Shown: positions 24,527 to 32,801 of the stretch, piece by piece | How positions within the stretch are numbered: the stretch's first letter is position 1 | Layout: each line of letters starts with the position of its first letter | Source of the DNA: Parolsenella sp958406235 | GTDB taxonomy: Bacteria; Actinomycetota; Coriobacteriia; Coriobacteriales; Atopobiaceae | DNA: 64,000 nt | Reading direction: 5' to 3' | NCBI RefSeq assembly: GCF_039062465.1 | Contig: NZ_JBCLNF010000005.1 | Location: 22,625-86,624, forward strand | The notes under the pieces: generated by a model | Database searches by the model: none | Seen by the model: the letters and a program-made list of their open reading frames with translations, nothing else | What the model was told of the DNA's origin: nothing | Program-made: the position numbers and the translations under genes

Positions 24527-25255
24527 CGCTATCGTCCCGCGGCCGATGCCGGTCAGTCTCTCGATCTGACGCACGGACAGGCCCGCATCCTTAAGGTCAA
24601 AGAGTAGCGCATTGCGGCGCGGTCGCTCCATCGCTTTGACGTCTCCCGGGGCAATATCGCCAAGGATACGCAGCGCGACCTCACGGGCCTCGGCATCTGT
24701 GACCCGCGAGCGCTGACCAAAGCGATAGTCGCCCCCACCCTGCGCCTGAAAGGCCCGGAAGCCCTCTCTGCCGCCGCAAAACTCGAGTATCAGCGAAACG
24801 GTCGTGATTCCCCGGACGTCCGACACATACTCGTGGTAGCTGCTCCACAAATACTCGTCCGCCGAACAAATGCCCGCCTTGGCAGGATTGTTGTGGATAT
24901 AGCGCGCCGCCTGCAGCAGGTAGGCCTCGCTCCCAATCGGTTGGCTCTTGAACCTCTGCTGGAAGACGTGGCCGATATGACCCGTCTTCGCGTTGAAGCG
25001 TATGGCGTATCCCGTGATGAGTGACTTCATGAATTCGCTGAGGCGACCGCCCTGGTCCTCGAGGAGGAGATGCACGTGGTTGGACATGAGGCAGTAGGCG
25101 TGGACGAGCATGCCGCACTTCTCGGCCGCCGCAGCGACGAGCTCGAGAAACGCGCGATAGTCGCTTGCATCCTCGAACAGGTTTTGGCCGCCGTTCCCCC
25201 TCGCGACCACGTGATAGAAACCGGATTCTGACCTTGCGCGCGCAGCCCTCGGCAT
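24518..25255 (-). CDS. REP-associated tyrosine transposase (RAYT, Y1 family)
   Basis: A 245-residue single-strand transposase of the IS200/Y1 superfamily. The start is MPRAARARSESGFYHVVARG, the metal-binding HUH motif is HVH (in LMSNHVHLLL), and the likely catalytic Tyr is in ARYIHNNPAKAG, followed by WSSYHEY. The C-terminal ~25 residues (LSVRQIERLTGIGRGTIAK) form a predicted HTH that may read the palindrome. The stop codon is inside the flanking palindrome. All key residues are present, so it may be active. Confidence 0.9.
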   Translation of the reverse strand: MPRAARARSESGFYHVVARGNGGQNLFEDASDYRAFLELVAAAAEKCGMLVHAYCLMSNHVHLLLEDQGGRLSEFMKSLITGYAIRFNAKTGHIGHVFQQRFKSQPIGSEAYLLQAARYIHNNPAKAGICSADEYLWSSYHEYVSDVRGITTVSLILEFCGGREGFRAFQAQGGGDYRFGQRSRVTDAEAREVALRILGDIAPGDVKAMERPRRNALLFDLKDAGLSVRQIERLTGIGRGTIAKS

Positions 25256-25356
25256 AAGAGTGCCTCCCCACCCGTCGATTAAGGTGAGGAGGCTTATACC
25301 CGTTCGCTTCGCAAAAAACCTGACAAAACGGCATCACTTTATGCAGGTAGAACGCC

Positions 25357-25407
25357 AAAAGTTGACAAAGGAAAGTTGACAAAGGGACTGTCCCTTTGTC
25401 AACTTTT
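25357..25407. repeat. REP-like palindrome plus half-copy, tsaBD side
   Basis: A 15-bp half (25357-25371) lies directly beside a full palindrome (25372-25407), which has a 17-bp perfect stem and one loop base. The last two T bases belong to the stop codon (TAA, minus strand) of the tsaBD fusion. Confidence 0.9.
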
Positions 25408-27808
25408 ACAGGCTCATGTTGGGGGTGGCGTCCATGGATGGGTCGGAGAACTCGCCGAGGTCGAACTTGCGCTTGGCCACGAGGGCGATCATCGCGGCGT
25501 TGTCGGTGCAGGCAGTGAGGGGCGGCACGGTGACACGCACGTGCATGCGGCCGAACTTGCGCTTGTATGCCTCGCGGAGCTGGGGGTTCGCCGCGACGCC
25601 GCCGCCGACGCAAAAGTCGCGAGCACCGGTCTTCGAGACGGCCTCGGCCGCCTTCGCCACCTGCACGTCAATGACCGCGGCCTCGAAGCTCGCCGCGAGG
25701 TCCGGCAGGTTGATGGCACGACCGGCGCGGTTCTCGTTGTTGATGTAGGTGATGACACTGGTCTTGAGGCCCGAGAGCGAGAAGCTGTAATCGCCGCTGT
25801 GCATCATCGCGCGCGGGAAGTGAATCGCCTTGCGGTTGCCCTTCTCGGCCAAGCGGCTGATGACGGGGCCACCCGGATAACCCAGGCCCAGCGCCTTGGC
25901 GACCTTGTCGAAGGCCTCGCCCACGGCGTCATCGATGGTCTGGCCGAGGACCTCGTAATCGCCCCAGTCGCGTACGTGGACGAGCATCGTATGGCCGCCC
26001 GAGACGAGGCTCGCCACGAAGGGCGGCTTGAGATCGGGTGTCTCGAAGAGGTTCGCAAAGAGGTGCCCCTCGAGGTGGTTCACACCAATAAGAGGCAGGA
26101 CAGCGGCTGAGGCAAGGCCCTTGGCAAACGCGATGCCCACCACAAGCGCACCCACGAGACCCGGCCCCTGGGTGACGCCCACGGCGGCGAGGTCCGCCGG
26201 AACGAGCGTGTCGACGCCAAAGTGAGCGCCAGCCTTCGCCATCGTCTCTTCGTAGACGCCGACAATCGCCTCCGTGTGCTTACGGCTCGCGATCTCCGGA
26301 ACCACGCCGCCAAAGCGCGCGTGGAAGTCGATCTGGGTGGCGACGACGTTGGCGACGATCTCGCCCGCGCCGTCAATGACGGCCATCGCGGTCTCGTCAC
26401 AGCTGCTCTCGATAGCAAGGATCAGGGGGCCAGCGGCAGCGATTGCCTCGCGCGCGGCGTCGTCGCGCGGAGCGGCCACGATGGGCCACGGGCGGACGGA
26501 AGCGTGCGGATCGGGCGTGTCGTGGCGGCTTGGCGTCACGAGCGGAAGCTGCGCCTCCATGATGAGAGCGTCGTGACCCTGTCCATAATAGTTAGGCCTA
26601 CGGCCGACCTCGGCATAGCCGAGACCCGCATAAAGCGCCTGAGCTGCTGCGTTATCAACGTCCACCTCAAGCACGGAGGTCGTGGCGCCCAGCATCTGCG
26701 CGTCATAGGTCACACGGGCGAGCAGCCTCGCAGCGATACCCTCGCGGCGACGCGAGGGGGCCACGGCGACGTTGTCGACCTGGATCTCTCCACCGGCGAC
26801 GACACCTCCGGCATAACCCACGATGGAGCCCTCGTCATGGGCGACCCACCAAATGTGGCCGGGAAGCGCGAGGTCATCCGCAAACAGGTTCTCGCTCCAG
26901 GGCGTGTGGTTCGAATCGCCAAAGACCTCGAGCTCAAGCGCCGCGAGCGCCGCCGGGTCATTGGCGTTTGCCGGGCGAAGCTGGAGGTGACGGTCTGCGA
27001 GTGCGTCATCGCACCCCGTGGTGGTAACGGTTGCGGGAGAGGCGAGGCCGAGGCGCTTTGCCTCGTTCTCCTCGGCGTCGGAGAGACGCGTGTAGACGGG
27101 AAGTACGAGCGCGGGGTCACCGCTGTTTGCCGGCGCGGTGCTCTCGCCGTCAAACGCCCCAGCCGCCGCGGCGGCACGAATCAGGCCCTCGCCCACCGGA
27201 TGCCAGGCATCCTCGCTCGCAAAACGCGCGAAGCCGGCCTCCTCATACTGGGCGCGGTACTTGGCAAGGCCGTCACCCGCGAGGATGATCTCCCCAGCGT
27301 CCGCGCGCTCCGCCCAAGCGGCAACGGCGTCCGCCGCCTTGACGACGGTCTCCACCTCAAACAGGCGCACGGGACCGCTCTCGTCAACCTGATACAGGCC
27401 GGGGTAGACCTCGCGACGCATGGCATCGCCAACAACACCCACGAGGCCGCGCACGCCAGACTTCCAGACGCCCCAGGCGACGGCATCGAGAGTCGAGGCG
27501 CCAAAGAGCGGGCGCTCGAGGCCGCAGGCAAGGCCCTTTGCAGTCGCGATGCCAATGCGCACCCCCGTAAAGCTGCCGGGGCCACGCCCCACGAGAACGC
27601 AATCCACATCCCCGCGCGTAAGGCCGGCACGCTCGAGCACGCCGGCGCACGTGTTCACAAGCTCCTCGTTCGCATGGCGACGGCACAGGTGATCGCCCGC
27701 GGCAAGCAGCTCGACGCGCTCGCCTTCGACGCGCCCAACGGCGCATGCGAGCATATCCGTCGAGGTATCGACGGCGAGAACGATGTGTGAAGATGCGGCT
27801 AGGCTCAT
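25406..27808 (-). CDS. tsaD: TsaB-RimI-TsaD fusion protein (tRNA t6A37 synthesis)
   Basis: Three proteins in one 800-residue chain. TsaB-like: about 1-260 (VLAVDTSTDMLACAVG, VGRGPGSFTGVRIG). RimI-like GNAT acetyltransferase: about 273-425 (VDNVAVAPSRRREGIAARLL, ALYAGLGYAEVGRRPNYY). TsaD: about 461-800, with the HLEGH metal site, GGHTML and the ending GGGVAANPQLRE through TDNAAMIALV. TsaB and TsaD transfer threonylcarbamoyl to A37 of ANN-reading tRNAs; RimI acetylates ribosomal protein S18. The genes are adjacent in many bacteria; here they are fused in frame. With tsaE just upstream, only tsaC is absent from the window. Confidence 0.95.
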   Translation of the reverse strand: MSLAASSHIVLAVDTSTDMLACAVGRVEGERVELLAAGDHLCRRHANEELVNTCAGVLERAGLTRGDVDCVLVGRGPGSFTGVRIGIATAKGLACGLERPLFGASTLDAVAWGVWKSGVRGLVGVVGDAMRREVYPGLYQVDESGPVRLFEVETVVKAADAVAAWAERADAGEIILAGDGLAKYRAQYEEAGFARFASEDAWHPVGEGLIRAAAAAGAFDGESTAPANSGDPALVLPVYTRLSDAEENEAKRLGLASPATVTTTGCDDALADRHLQLRPANANDPAALAALELEVFGDSNHTPWSENLFADDLALPGHIWWVAHDEGSIVGYAGGVVAGGEIQVDNVAVAPSRRREGIAARLLARVTYDAQMLGATTSVLEVDVDNAAAQALYAGLGYAEVGRRPNYYGQGHDALIMEAQLPLVTPSRHDTPDPHASVRPWPIVAAPRDDAAREAIAAAGPLILAIESSCDETAMAVIDGAGEIVANVVATQIDFHARFGGVVPEIASRKHTEAIVGVYEETMAKAGAHFGVDTLVPADLAAVGVTQGPGLVGALVVGIAFAKGLASAAVLPLIGVNHLEGHLFANLFETPDLKPPFVASLVSGGHTMLVHVRDWGDYEVLGQTIDDAVGEAFDKVAKALGLGYPGGPVISRLAEKGNRKAIHFPRAMMHSGDYSFSLSGLKTSVITYINNENRAGRAINLPDLAASFEAAVIDVQVAKAAEAVSKTGARDFCVGGGVAANPQLREAYKRKFGRMHVRVTVPPLTACTDNAAMIALVAKRKFDLGEFSDPSMDATPNMSL

Positions 27809-27974
27809 GGGTTACGGCCCCTCTCGGCAGTGCGTTTAACCCATCAAGTGTAGCCGTCTAGCACGCGCGACGCACGCGCGGGACATCAAGCGCTATGCCA
27901 ACGACATGCATGGCGCCAAGCGGCGTCCCAACACGCAAAGCGCGCGTCTGCGACACGCGTTCGCGACGCAGGCC

Positions 27975-28454
27975 CTACCCCAGCGCGGCCACGATCTCCT
28001 CGCCGCGTGCATCGTGCGCGACGAGGCGAATCTCGCGGCGAGGCTCCTCGCCCGGCGCCGCGCCTTCCTCGTCACGCGTTACGAACACGTCAAGGCGCTC
28101 GTCGCCCAATTCGTCAGAGAATTGCTCGCCCCACTCGATGACGCAGACGCCATCGCCGCCAAGCACGTCCCACACGCCAGCGTCGCCGAGCTCCTCGGCA
28201 TCATGCAGACGATAGAGGTCGAAGTGGTAGAGCGGCATGCGTTCGCCCTCGTGCACGGCCTCGAGGGCGAACGTCGGACTCGTGACCTCGTCCTCGACGC
28301 CCATGGCGACAGCAATGCCCTTCGTGAGCTGCGTCTTGCCGGCACCGAGGTCTCCCGTGAGCACCAGGACGTCGCCCGGTTCGAGCACGGCTCCCAGGCG
28401 TCTGCCCAGCTCGAACGTCTCCTCGGGGCTCGTGCTCTCGAAACATCCGTTCAT
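27975..28454 (-). CDS. tsaE: tRNA t6A synthesis ATPase TsaE
   Basis: A 159-residue P-loop ATPase needed for turnover of the TsaBD complex. Walker A is GDLGAGKTQ (about 33-41), followed by TSPTFALEAVHEG, YHFDLYRL and the conserved VIEWGEQ. The start at 28454 is set by a 4-bp ATGA overlap with the UDG gene; the longer frame is UDG sequence out of frame. A 166-bp gap without features separates it from the tsaBD fusion. Confidence 0.95.
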   Translation of the reverse strand: MNGCFESTSPEETFELGRRLGAVLEPGDVLVLTGDLGAGKTQLTKGIAVAMGVEDEVTSPTFALEAVHEGERMPLYHFDLYRLHDAEELGDAGVWDVLGGDGVCVIEWGEQFSDELGDERLDVFVTRDEEGAAPGEEPRREIRLVAHDARGEEIVAALG

Positions 28455-29161
28455 CGCGCCGCCTCCTCCGGAAGACCCGCGCCTGCGGGCGCCTTCTTGC
28501 CGGCAGCGTCCGCGACCGGCCTCACGTTGTGGGCGGTCGCCGCAGCAGCCGTGACCTCTCCGCGCGGATTGGCGGCAAGCCAAGCACCCACGCGTGCGAG
28601 GTCTTCCTCGAGCAGGGGCTGCCAATCGGAGTGGTAGATGCATGCGGCCGGGTGGAACGTGGGTGCCACGACGAAGTGACCCTGCTGGTAGAGCTTGCCG
28701 CGCAGCTGCGTCACGCCGCGATCGGTCTTGAGAACCCACTGCGAGGCAAAGTTGCCCAAGCAGACAATGACGTCAGGCCAGACGGAACGAATCTGCTCAC
28801 GCAGGAAGGGCGAGCACGCCTCAATCTCGTCCGGCTTGGGGTTGCGGTTTCCGGGCGGGCGGCACTTCACGACGTTGGCGATGTATATCTCCTCACGCGT
28901 GAGACCTGCGATGGAAAGGAGGGAATCCAGCTTCTTACCGGCGGCGCCCACGAAGGGCTCGCCCTTGAGGTCCTCGTTCTTGCCCGGACCCTCGCCCACG
29001 AACATCACGCGAGCATGGTGGTCTCCGGTTCCAAAGACAAGGTGAGAGCGTGTCTGCCCGAGCTCGCAGCGCTTGCAGTCGCCGAGCAGGTTCTCGATCT
29101 CCTCGAGCATGACCTCGCCAGGCTTCTGGTTGACGTGGCCGGGGATCTTCATGACGGACAC
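28451..29161 (-). CDS. Family 4 (Fe-S) uracil-DNA glycosylase
   Basis: Removes uracil from DNA. Its 236 residues include the family 4 marks GEGPGKNEDLKGEPFVGAAG, NVVKCRPPGNRNPKP and the HPAA motif near the end (TFHPAACIYH). It has four cysteines for a 4Fe-4S cluster (C29 and C32 in GDCKRC, plus KCRPPG and EACSPF). The start is GTG at 29161, with AGGAGG 8 bp upstream; ATG at 29152 is the alternative. The last ~25 residues are an Ala/Gly-rich tail beyond the usual fold. Confidence 0.93.
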   Translation of the reverse strand: MSVMKIPGHVNQKPGEVMLEEIENLLGDCKRCELGQTRSHLVFGTGDHHARVMFVGEGPGKNEDLKGEPFVGAAGKKLDSLLSIAGLTREEIYIANVVKCRPPGNRNPKPDEIEACSPFLREQIRSVWPDVIVCLGNFASQWVLKTDRGVTQLRGKLYQQGHFVVAPTFHPAACIYHSDWQPLLEEDLARVGAWLAANPRGEVTAAAATAHNVRPVADAAGKKAPAGAGLPEEAAR

Positions 29162-29173
29162 GAGGAAAACCTC

Positions 29174-30334
29174 CTAGATGTAAACCTTCTCGAGGCGGGC
29201 GCCGAAGTTACACGTGACCTCATAGTTGATGGTTCCGCGCAGGTCAGCGATCTCCTCGGCGGTGATGCGCTCGTCGCCGTCCGCGCCCATGACGGTCACG
29301 AGGTCACCGTAGTGGACCTCGTCCATCGGGCGAGCGGCGCGAGTCGTGTTGACGTCTACGGCGAACATGCACTGGTCCATGCAGATGTTTCCCACCTGTG
29401 GGCAACGGGTGCCGTGGACCAGGACGTCCATCTTGCCGGAAAGCGAACGCGCGAGACCGTCCGCATAGCCAATCGGAAAGGTCGCGATCTGAACGTTCTG
29501 CCTGGCGACGGAGTAGGTCTGGCCATAACCCACGCCAGAGCCTACCGGCGGATACACGACGCGCGTCACGCGGGCGCGCACACTCATGACCGGGTCGAGG
29601 GAGATGTGAGGGCGCGTGGACTCCGCAGGCTGCATGCCGTAAAGGCCAACGCCCACGCGACACATGTCGAGGTGGGTCTCCGGATGGAGCACCGTAGCCG
29701 GCGTGTTGTCGCAGTGCACAAGGCCGCAGTCAACGCCAGCGGCGCGCATCTCGGCGACGGCCTCGGTAAAGCGGCGATACTGCAGGCCGAAGGTCCAGTC
29801 ATTGGGGACATCCGCCGTGGCAAAGTGCGTGAAGGTGCCCGCACACGAAAGCCCGCGGTGGAAATCGATGCTGTGGCGGAATTCGAGGGCGTCCTTCCAG
29901 CCCACACCGATGCGAGTCATACCCGTCTCGATGGCGAGATGGTACTTGCCCACCTTGTCGAATGCCGCGGCGCACTCCCCATAGGCAAGGGCGAACTCGG
30001 GCGTGTAGACGCTCGGCATGATGTCGTTCTCGATAAGGGTCTGGACGCACTCCATCGGAGGCTCGGAGAGGATGAGGATGGGCCAGGTGACGCCTGCGCG
30101 GCGGAGCTCGAGCCCCTCCTCCACCGTGGCGACGGCGAACTGGTCCGCGCCGGCGGCATGCATGACCTTCACGCATTCGACGGCACCGTGTCCATAGGCA
30201 TCCGCCTTGACGACGGCCATCATGCGCACGCCCGGCTCGAGCTTCTCCTTGAACGCACGCGTATTGCGACGCAGCGCGCCCTTGTCAATCTCGACCCAGG
30301 ACCAACGCGTGTCCGGACACCTATGCTGAACCAT
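29174..30334 (-). CDS. alr: Alanine racemase
   Basis: A PLP enzyme of 386 residues that supplies D-alanine for peptidoglycan. Schiff-base lysine K43 lies in VVKADAYGHG, and the catalytic tyrosine in GVGYGQTYSV with the downstream arginine and DQCMFAVDV. Full family length. A 12-bp gap leads to the UDG gene downstream, so they are probably cotranscribed with nnr and acpS upstream. Confidence 0.97.
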   Translation of the reverse strand: MVQHRCPDTRWSWVEIDKGALRRNTRAFKEKLEPGVRMMAVVKADAYGHGAVECVKVMHAAGADQFAVATVEEGLELRRAGVTWPILILSEPPMECVQTLIENDIMPSVYTPEFALAYGECAAAFDKVGKYHLAIETGMTRIGVGWKDALEFRHSIDFHRGLSCAGTFTHFATADVPNDWTFGLQYRRFTEAVAEMRAAGVDCGLVHCDNTPATVLHPETHLDMCRVGVGLYGMQPAESTRPHISLDPVMSVRARVTRVVYPPVGSGVGYGQTYSVARQNVQIATFPIGYADGLARSLSGKMDVLVHGTRCPQVGNICMDQCMFAVDVNTTRAARPMDEVHYGDLVTVMGADGDERITAEEIADLRGTINYEVTCNFGARLEKVYI

Positions 30335-30402
30335 GGGTATGCGCCTCCGTGTCGCCGGCAGGGCCGGCCCTCGACCACCGACATCGCCGGCGGTGCACTG
30401 TC

Positions 30403-32037
30403 TTACTGTTCTTCGCCCTCCGCCTCAGGGGCGATGTCCGCGCCGCTAAAGGCCGCACGGTCCTCGACCGCGTCGAGCGCGACCCCAACGGAGTCGATTA
30501 TATCCGCCGCCATGACACCCCTCGAACCGAAACGCTCCTGGGCGATAGACGCGGCGCAGCCATGGACCTCGCAGGCGAGGGCCGTGAGCGTGGGTAGGTT
30601 CTCCGTCTCGACGCCACGGGAGAGCAGGCCCGCCGTGATGCCGGCAAGCACATCGCCCGAGCCTGCGGTCGCGAGGCAAGCGGGGCCTGGCTTGGGCAGC
30701 AGGGCCACCTCGACGCCCACGCAAGCCGTGGCGGTGCCCTTGGCAACAACCACGATCTCGCTGCCGCCATCTGCCCAGACCACACGACGCGCCGCGTCAA
30801 GGGCCGAGGTAAGGGTGTCAGGAGAGGCGTCGCCGGTAAGGCCCACGAGCCTACCCAGTTCGCGACGGTGCGGGGTGAGGACGAGAGGGGCGCTGCGACG
30901 CAGGAGCTCGGGGAACTCGTCCAGGGCGTTGTTCGTGAGGCGCGCGATGCTGTTGAGACCGTCCGCGTCGACGACGAGCGGCGTCTTGCCCTCGAGCAGC
31001 GTGGAGACGACACCCACGGTACCGCCCGTCACGCACATGCCAGGGCCCACGAGCACGGCCGAGCGACGCGCGGCGAGCTCCGCCACCTGGGCGCGCGCGG
31101 CATTGGAGAAGGTGCCGTCCGCATCCGCCGGAAGGCCCACGACGGGAATCTCCAGCAGGTGCGTGCGCGCGAGGTTCGCAACGGGCTCCGGCACGGCGAG
31201 TGTCACGTAGCCGGCGCCGGCACGCGCGGCGGCCTTGGCAGCCATGATCGCAGCGCCCGGGAAGCGCGTCGAGCCGCCAACCACGAGGACGCTACCGCGC
31301 GTGTACTTATCCACCACGCACGTGGGGGGCTGCAGAACGTCGACGTAATCCGCCGTCTCGCAGCGCCAGGCCACGGGATCCGCCTCGTACACGAGCTTGG
31401 CTGTCTGCTCCGCGAGCGGAGCCACCACGATGGAGCCGCAGACGTCGCGGCCATCGTCAGAGAGAAGACCGGGCTTCAGGGCGAGCATCGTGATCGTAAC
31501 GTCCGCCACCACCACGGCCCCCGGGGCACGGCCGGTCTGCGCGGAAAGGCCGCTCGGAACGTCGACGGAGACCACGCGGGCTCCGGAGGAATTCAGCGCG
31601 TCAATCCAAATGGAGAGCGGGGCGACGGGAGCGTCATGGAAACCCGTGCCGAGCATGGCGTCAAGCACGACGTCAGCCGCACCGAGCAGCTGGTCGAGCT
31701 CGTCGCGAGAGGGACCCACCAGATACTTCACGCCAGACTCGATGGCGGCGCGGGCCACCATGGGAGCGAGGTCACCATGGAGGTTCTCGGGCTCGCAAGG
31801 CGTCACCACGCGAACGTCAACGCCCGACGCCTTGAGGTCCTCGGCGGCAACCCAGCCGTCTCCGCCGTTGTTGCCAAAGCCCGCAAGGACGACGACGCGC
31901 GAGACGTCGCCCAGGTGCATAACCTCCTGAGCCGCCGCGCCACCGGCGCGATGCATGAGCTCGGAGATGCTCACTCCCGCATCGGAGAGGCGCCTCTCGA
32001 CCGCGCGGATATCCTCGATATTAAGAACCGGCTGCAT
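30403..32037 (-). CDS. nnr: Bifunctional NAD(P)HX epimerase/dehydratase
   Basis: Repairs hydrated NAD(P)H. It is 544 residues. The N-terminal epimerase (about 1-215, YjeF_N) has AGFGNNGGDGWVAA. The C-terminal ADP/ATP-dependent dehydratase (about 235-520) has VLVVGGSTRFPGAA and then LTPHRRELGRLVGL. It also has the nucleotide loop VVVAKGTATACV and CLATAGSGDVLAGITAGLLSR. Six bases separate it from acpS. Confidence 0.96.
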   Translation of the reverse strand: MQPVLNIEDIRAVERRLSDAGVSISELMHRAGGAAAQEVMHLGDVSRVVVLAGFGNNGGDGWVAAEDLKASGVDVRVVTPCEPENLHGDLAPMVARAAIESGVKYLVGPSRDELDQLLGAADVVLDAMLGTGFHDAPVAPLSIWIDALNSSGARVVSVDVPSGLSAQTGRAPGAVVVADVTITMLALKPGLLSDDGRDVCGSIVVAPLAEQTAKLVYEADPVAWRCETADYVDVLQPPTCVVDKYTRGSVLVVGGSTRFPGAAIMAAKAAARAGAGYVTLAVPEPVANLARTHLLEIPVVGLPADADGTFSNAARAQVAELAARRSAVLVGPGMCVTGGTVGVVSTLLEGKTPLVVDADGLNSIARLTNNALDEFPELLRRSAPLVLTPHRRELGRLVGLTGDASPDTLTSALDAARRVVWADGGSEIVVVAKGTATACVGVEVALLPKPGPACLATAGSGDVLAGITAGLLSRGVETENLPTLTALACEVHGCAASIAQERFGSRGVMAADIIDSVGVALDAVEDRAAFSGADIAPEAEGEEQ

Positions 32038-32043
32038 ACCCGA

Positions 32044-32535
32044 TCACCTTCCGTTATCGACACGCTCGAGCTCATCGATAATCGAGCGTGCCTCCTTGAA
32101 CGACTCCGCCAGCTCGCGGCGGGGATCGCGTGCATCGTCAACCTTGGGGGCCGTCTCCGCCGTCGTGGCGACAGCGTTCGCAACTGCCATCTCGCGAGTA
32201 AACGACAGCGAAATGGCGACTGACAGGACGCCGCGCTCTTGGGCAACCTCAGCCGCGCGGCCCTTGAGGACCGCCTGGGGCCTGCCCGTGGCATCCCTCG
32301 AGACGCTCACGTCATCAAAGCGCACGCCCTTGCCAAAGCCGCAGCCCAGCGCCTTGAGAACCGCCTCGCGGGCGGCAAAGCGGCACGCGTAATGCGCCGC
32401 CGGACGCGTGCTGTGCTCGCAGTACTCGCGCTCCTCGTCCGTGAACACGCGGAGAGCAAAACGCGGGGTACGCGACAAGATCTTCTCCATGCGCGAGATC
32501 TCGACGATATCGACGCCAACTCCTGCCAGTGCCAT
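32044..32535 (-). CDS. acpS: Holo-[acyl-carrier-protein] synthase
   Basis: Adds phosphopantetheine to ACP (an ACP gene lies at 37873-38103). It is 163 residues. The Mg-binding site is GVGVDIVEISRM, with FTDEEREYC, and FAAREAVLKALGCGFGKG. The C-terminus is 30-40 residues longer than typical (ending EARSIIDELERVDNGR). The start at 32535 gives MALAGVGVDIVEI; the frame extends to 32562 without a better ribosome binding site. Confidence 0.93.
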   Translation of the reverse strand: MALAGVGVDIVEISRMEKILSRTPRFALRVFTDEEREYCEHSTRPAAHYACRFAAREAVLKALGCGFGKGVRFDDVSVSRDATGRPQAVLKGRAAEVAQERGVLSVAISLSFTREMAVANAVATTAETAPKVDDARDPRRELAESFKEARSIIDELERVDNGR

Positions 32536-32631
32536 GAGCCTCCCAGCCTCTCGGTATCCCATCTAGTCTAGCGCGAGAAGACCGCTTCGAGGAGGAGTCT
32601 CACAAGGAGCGGACTAGGATGACAACAAAAA

Positions 32632-32654
32632 AGGGAGGGGCAGCGTGCCCCTCC
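32632..32654 (-). terminator. Terminator of glmS
   Basis: GGGAGGGGCA / TGCCCCTCCC, 10-bp stem with a 3-nt loop, followed on the minus strand by TTTTTTGTTGTC. It lies about 150 bp past the glmS stop; the intervening sequence holds no gene that I can support. Confidence 0.85.
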
Positions 32655-32801
32655 CTCGACATAGTTAACGCGCGCAGTCGGTGTCCACGCGAGGCCTGTT
32701 CCTTTCGACCAAGACCGCAAGGTCTTGCGAGTCGCAGCTCGTCGCAGCCCACGCCGTCAGACGCCAGGCCGCCGCCGGGCGCCAGTTGCCAGGTCTCCGC
32801 C

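Larger units (their letters stand above)
24490..25407. mobile_element. REPtron-like unit: RAYT gene between two palindromes
   Basis: A Y1-type REP-associated transposase gene bounded on both sides by the same palindrome, with an extra half-copy at 25357-25371. RAYT proteins are known to flank and act on REP/BIME palindromes. The unit lies exactly between the stop of the tsaBD fusion and the nadE ribosome binding site, replacing nearly all of the spacer. Confidence 0.8.
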
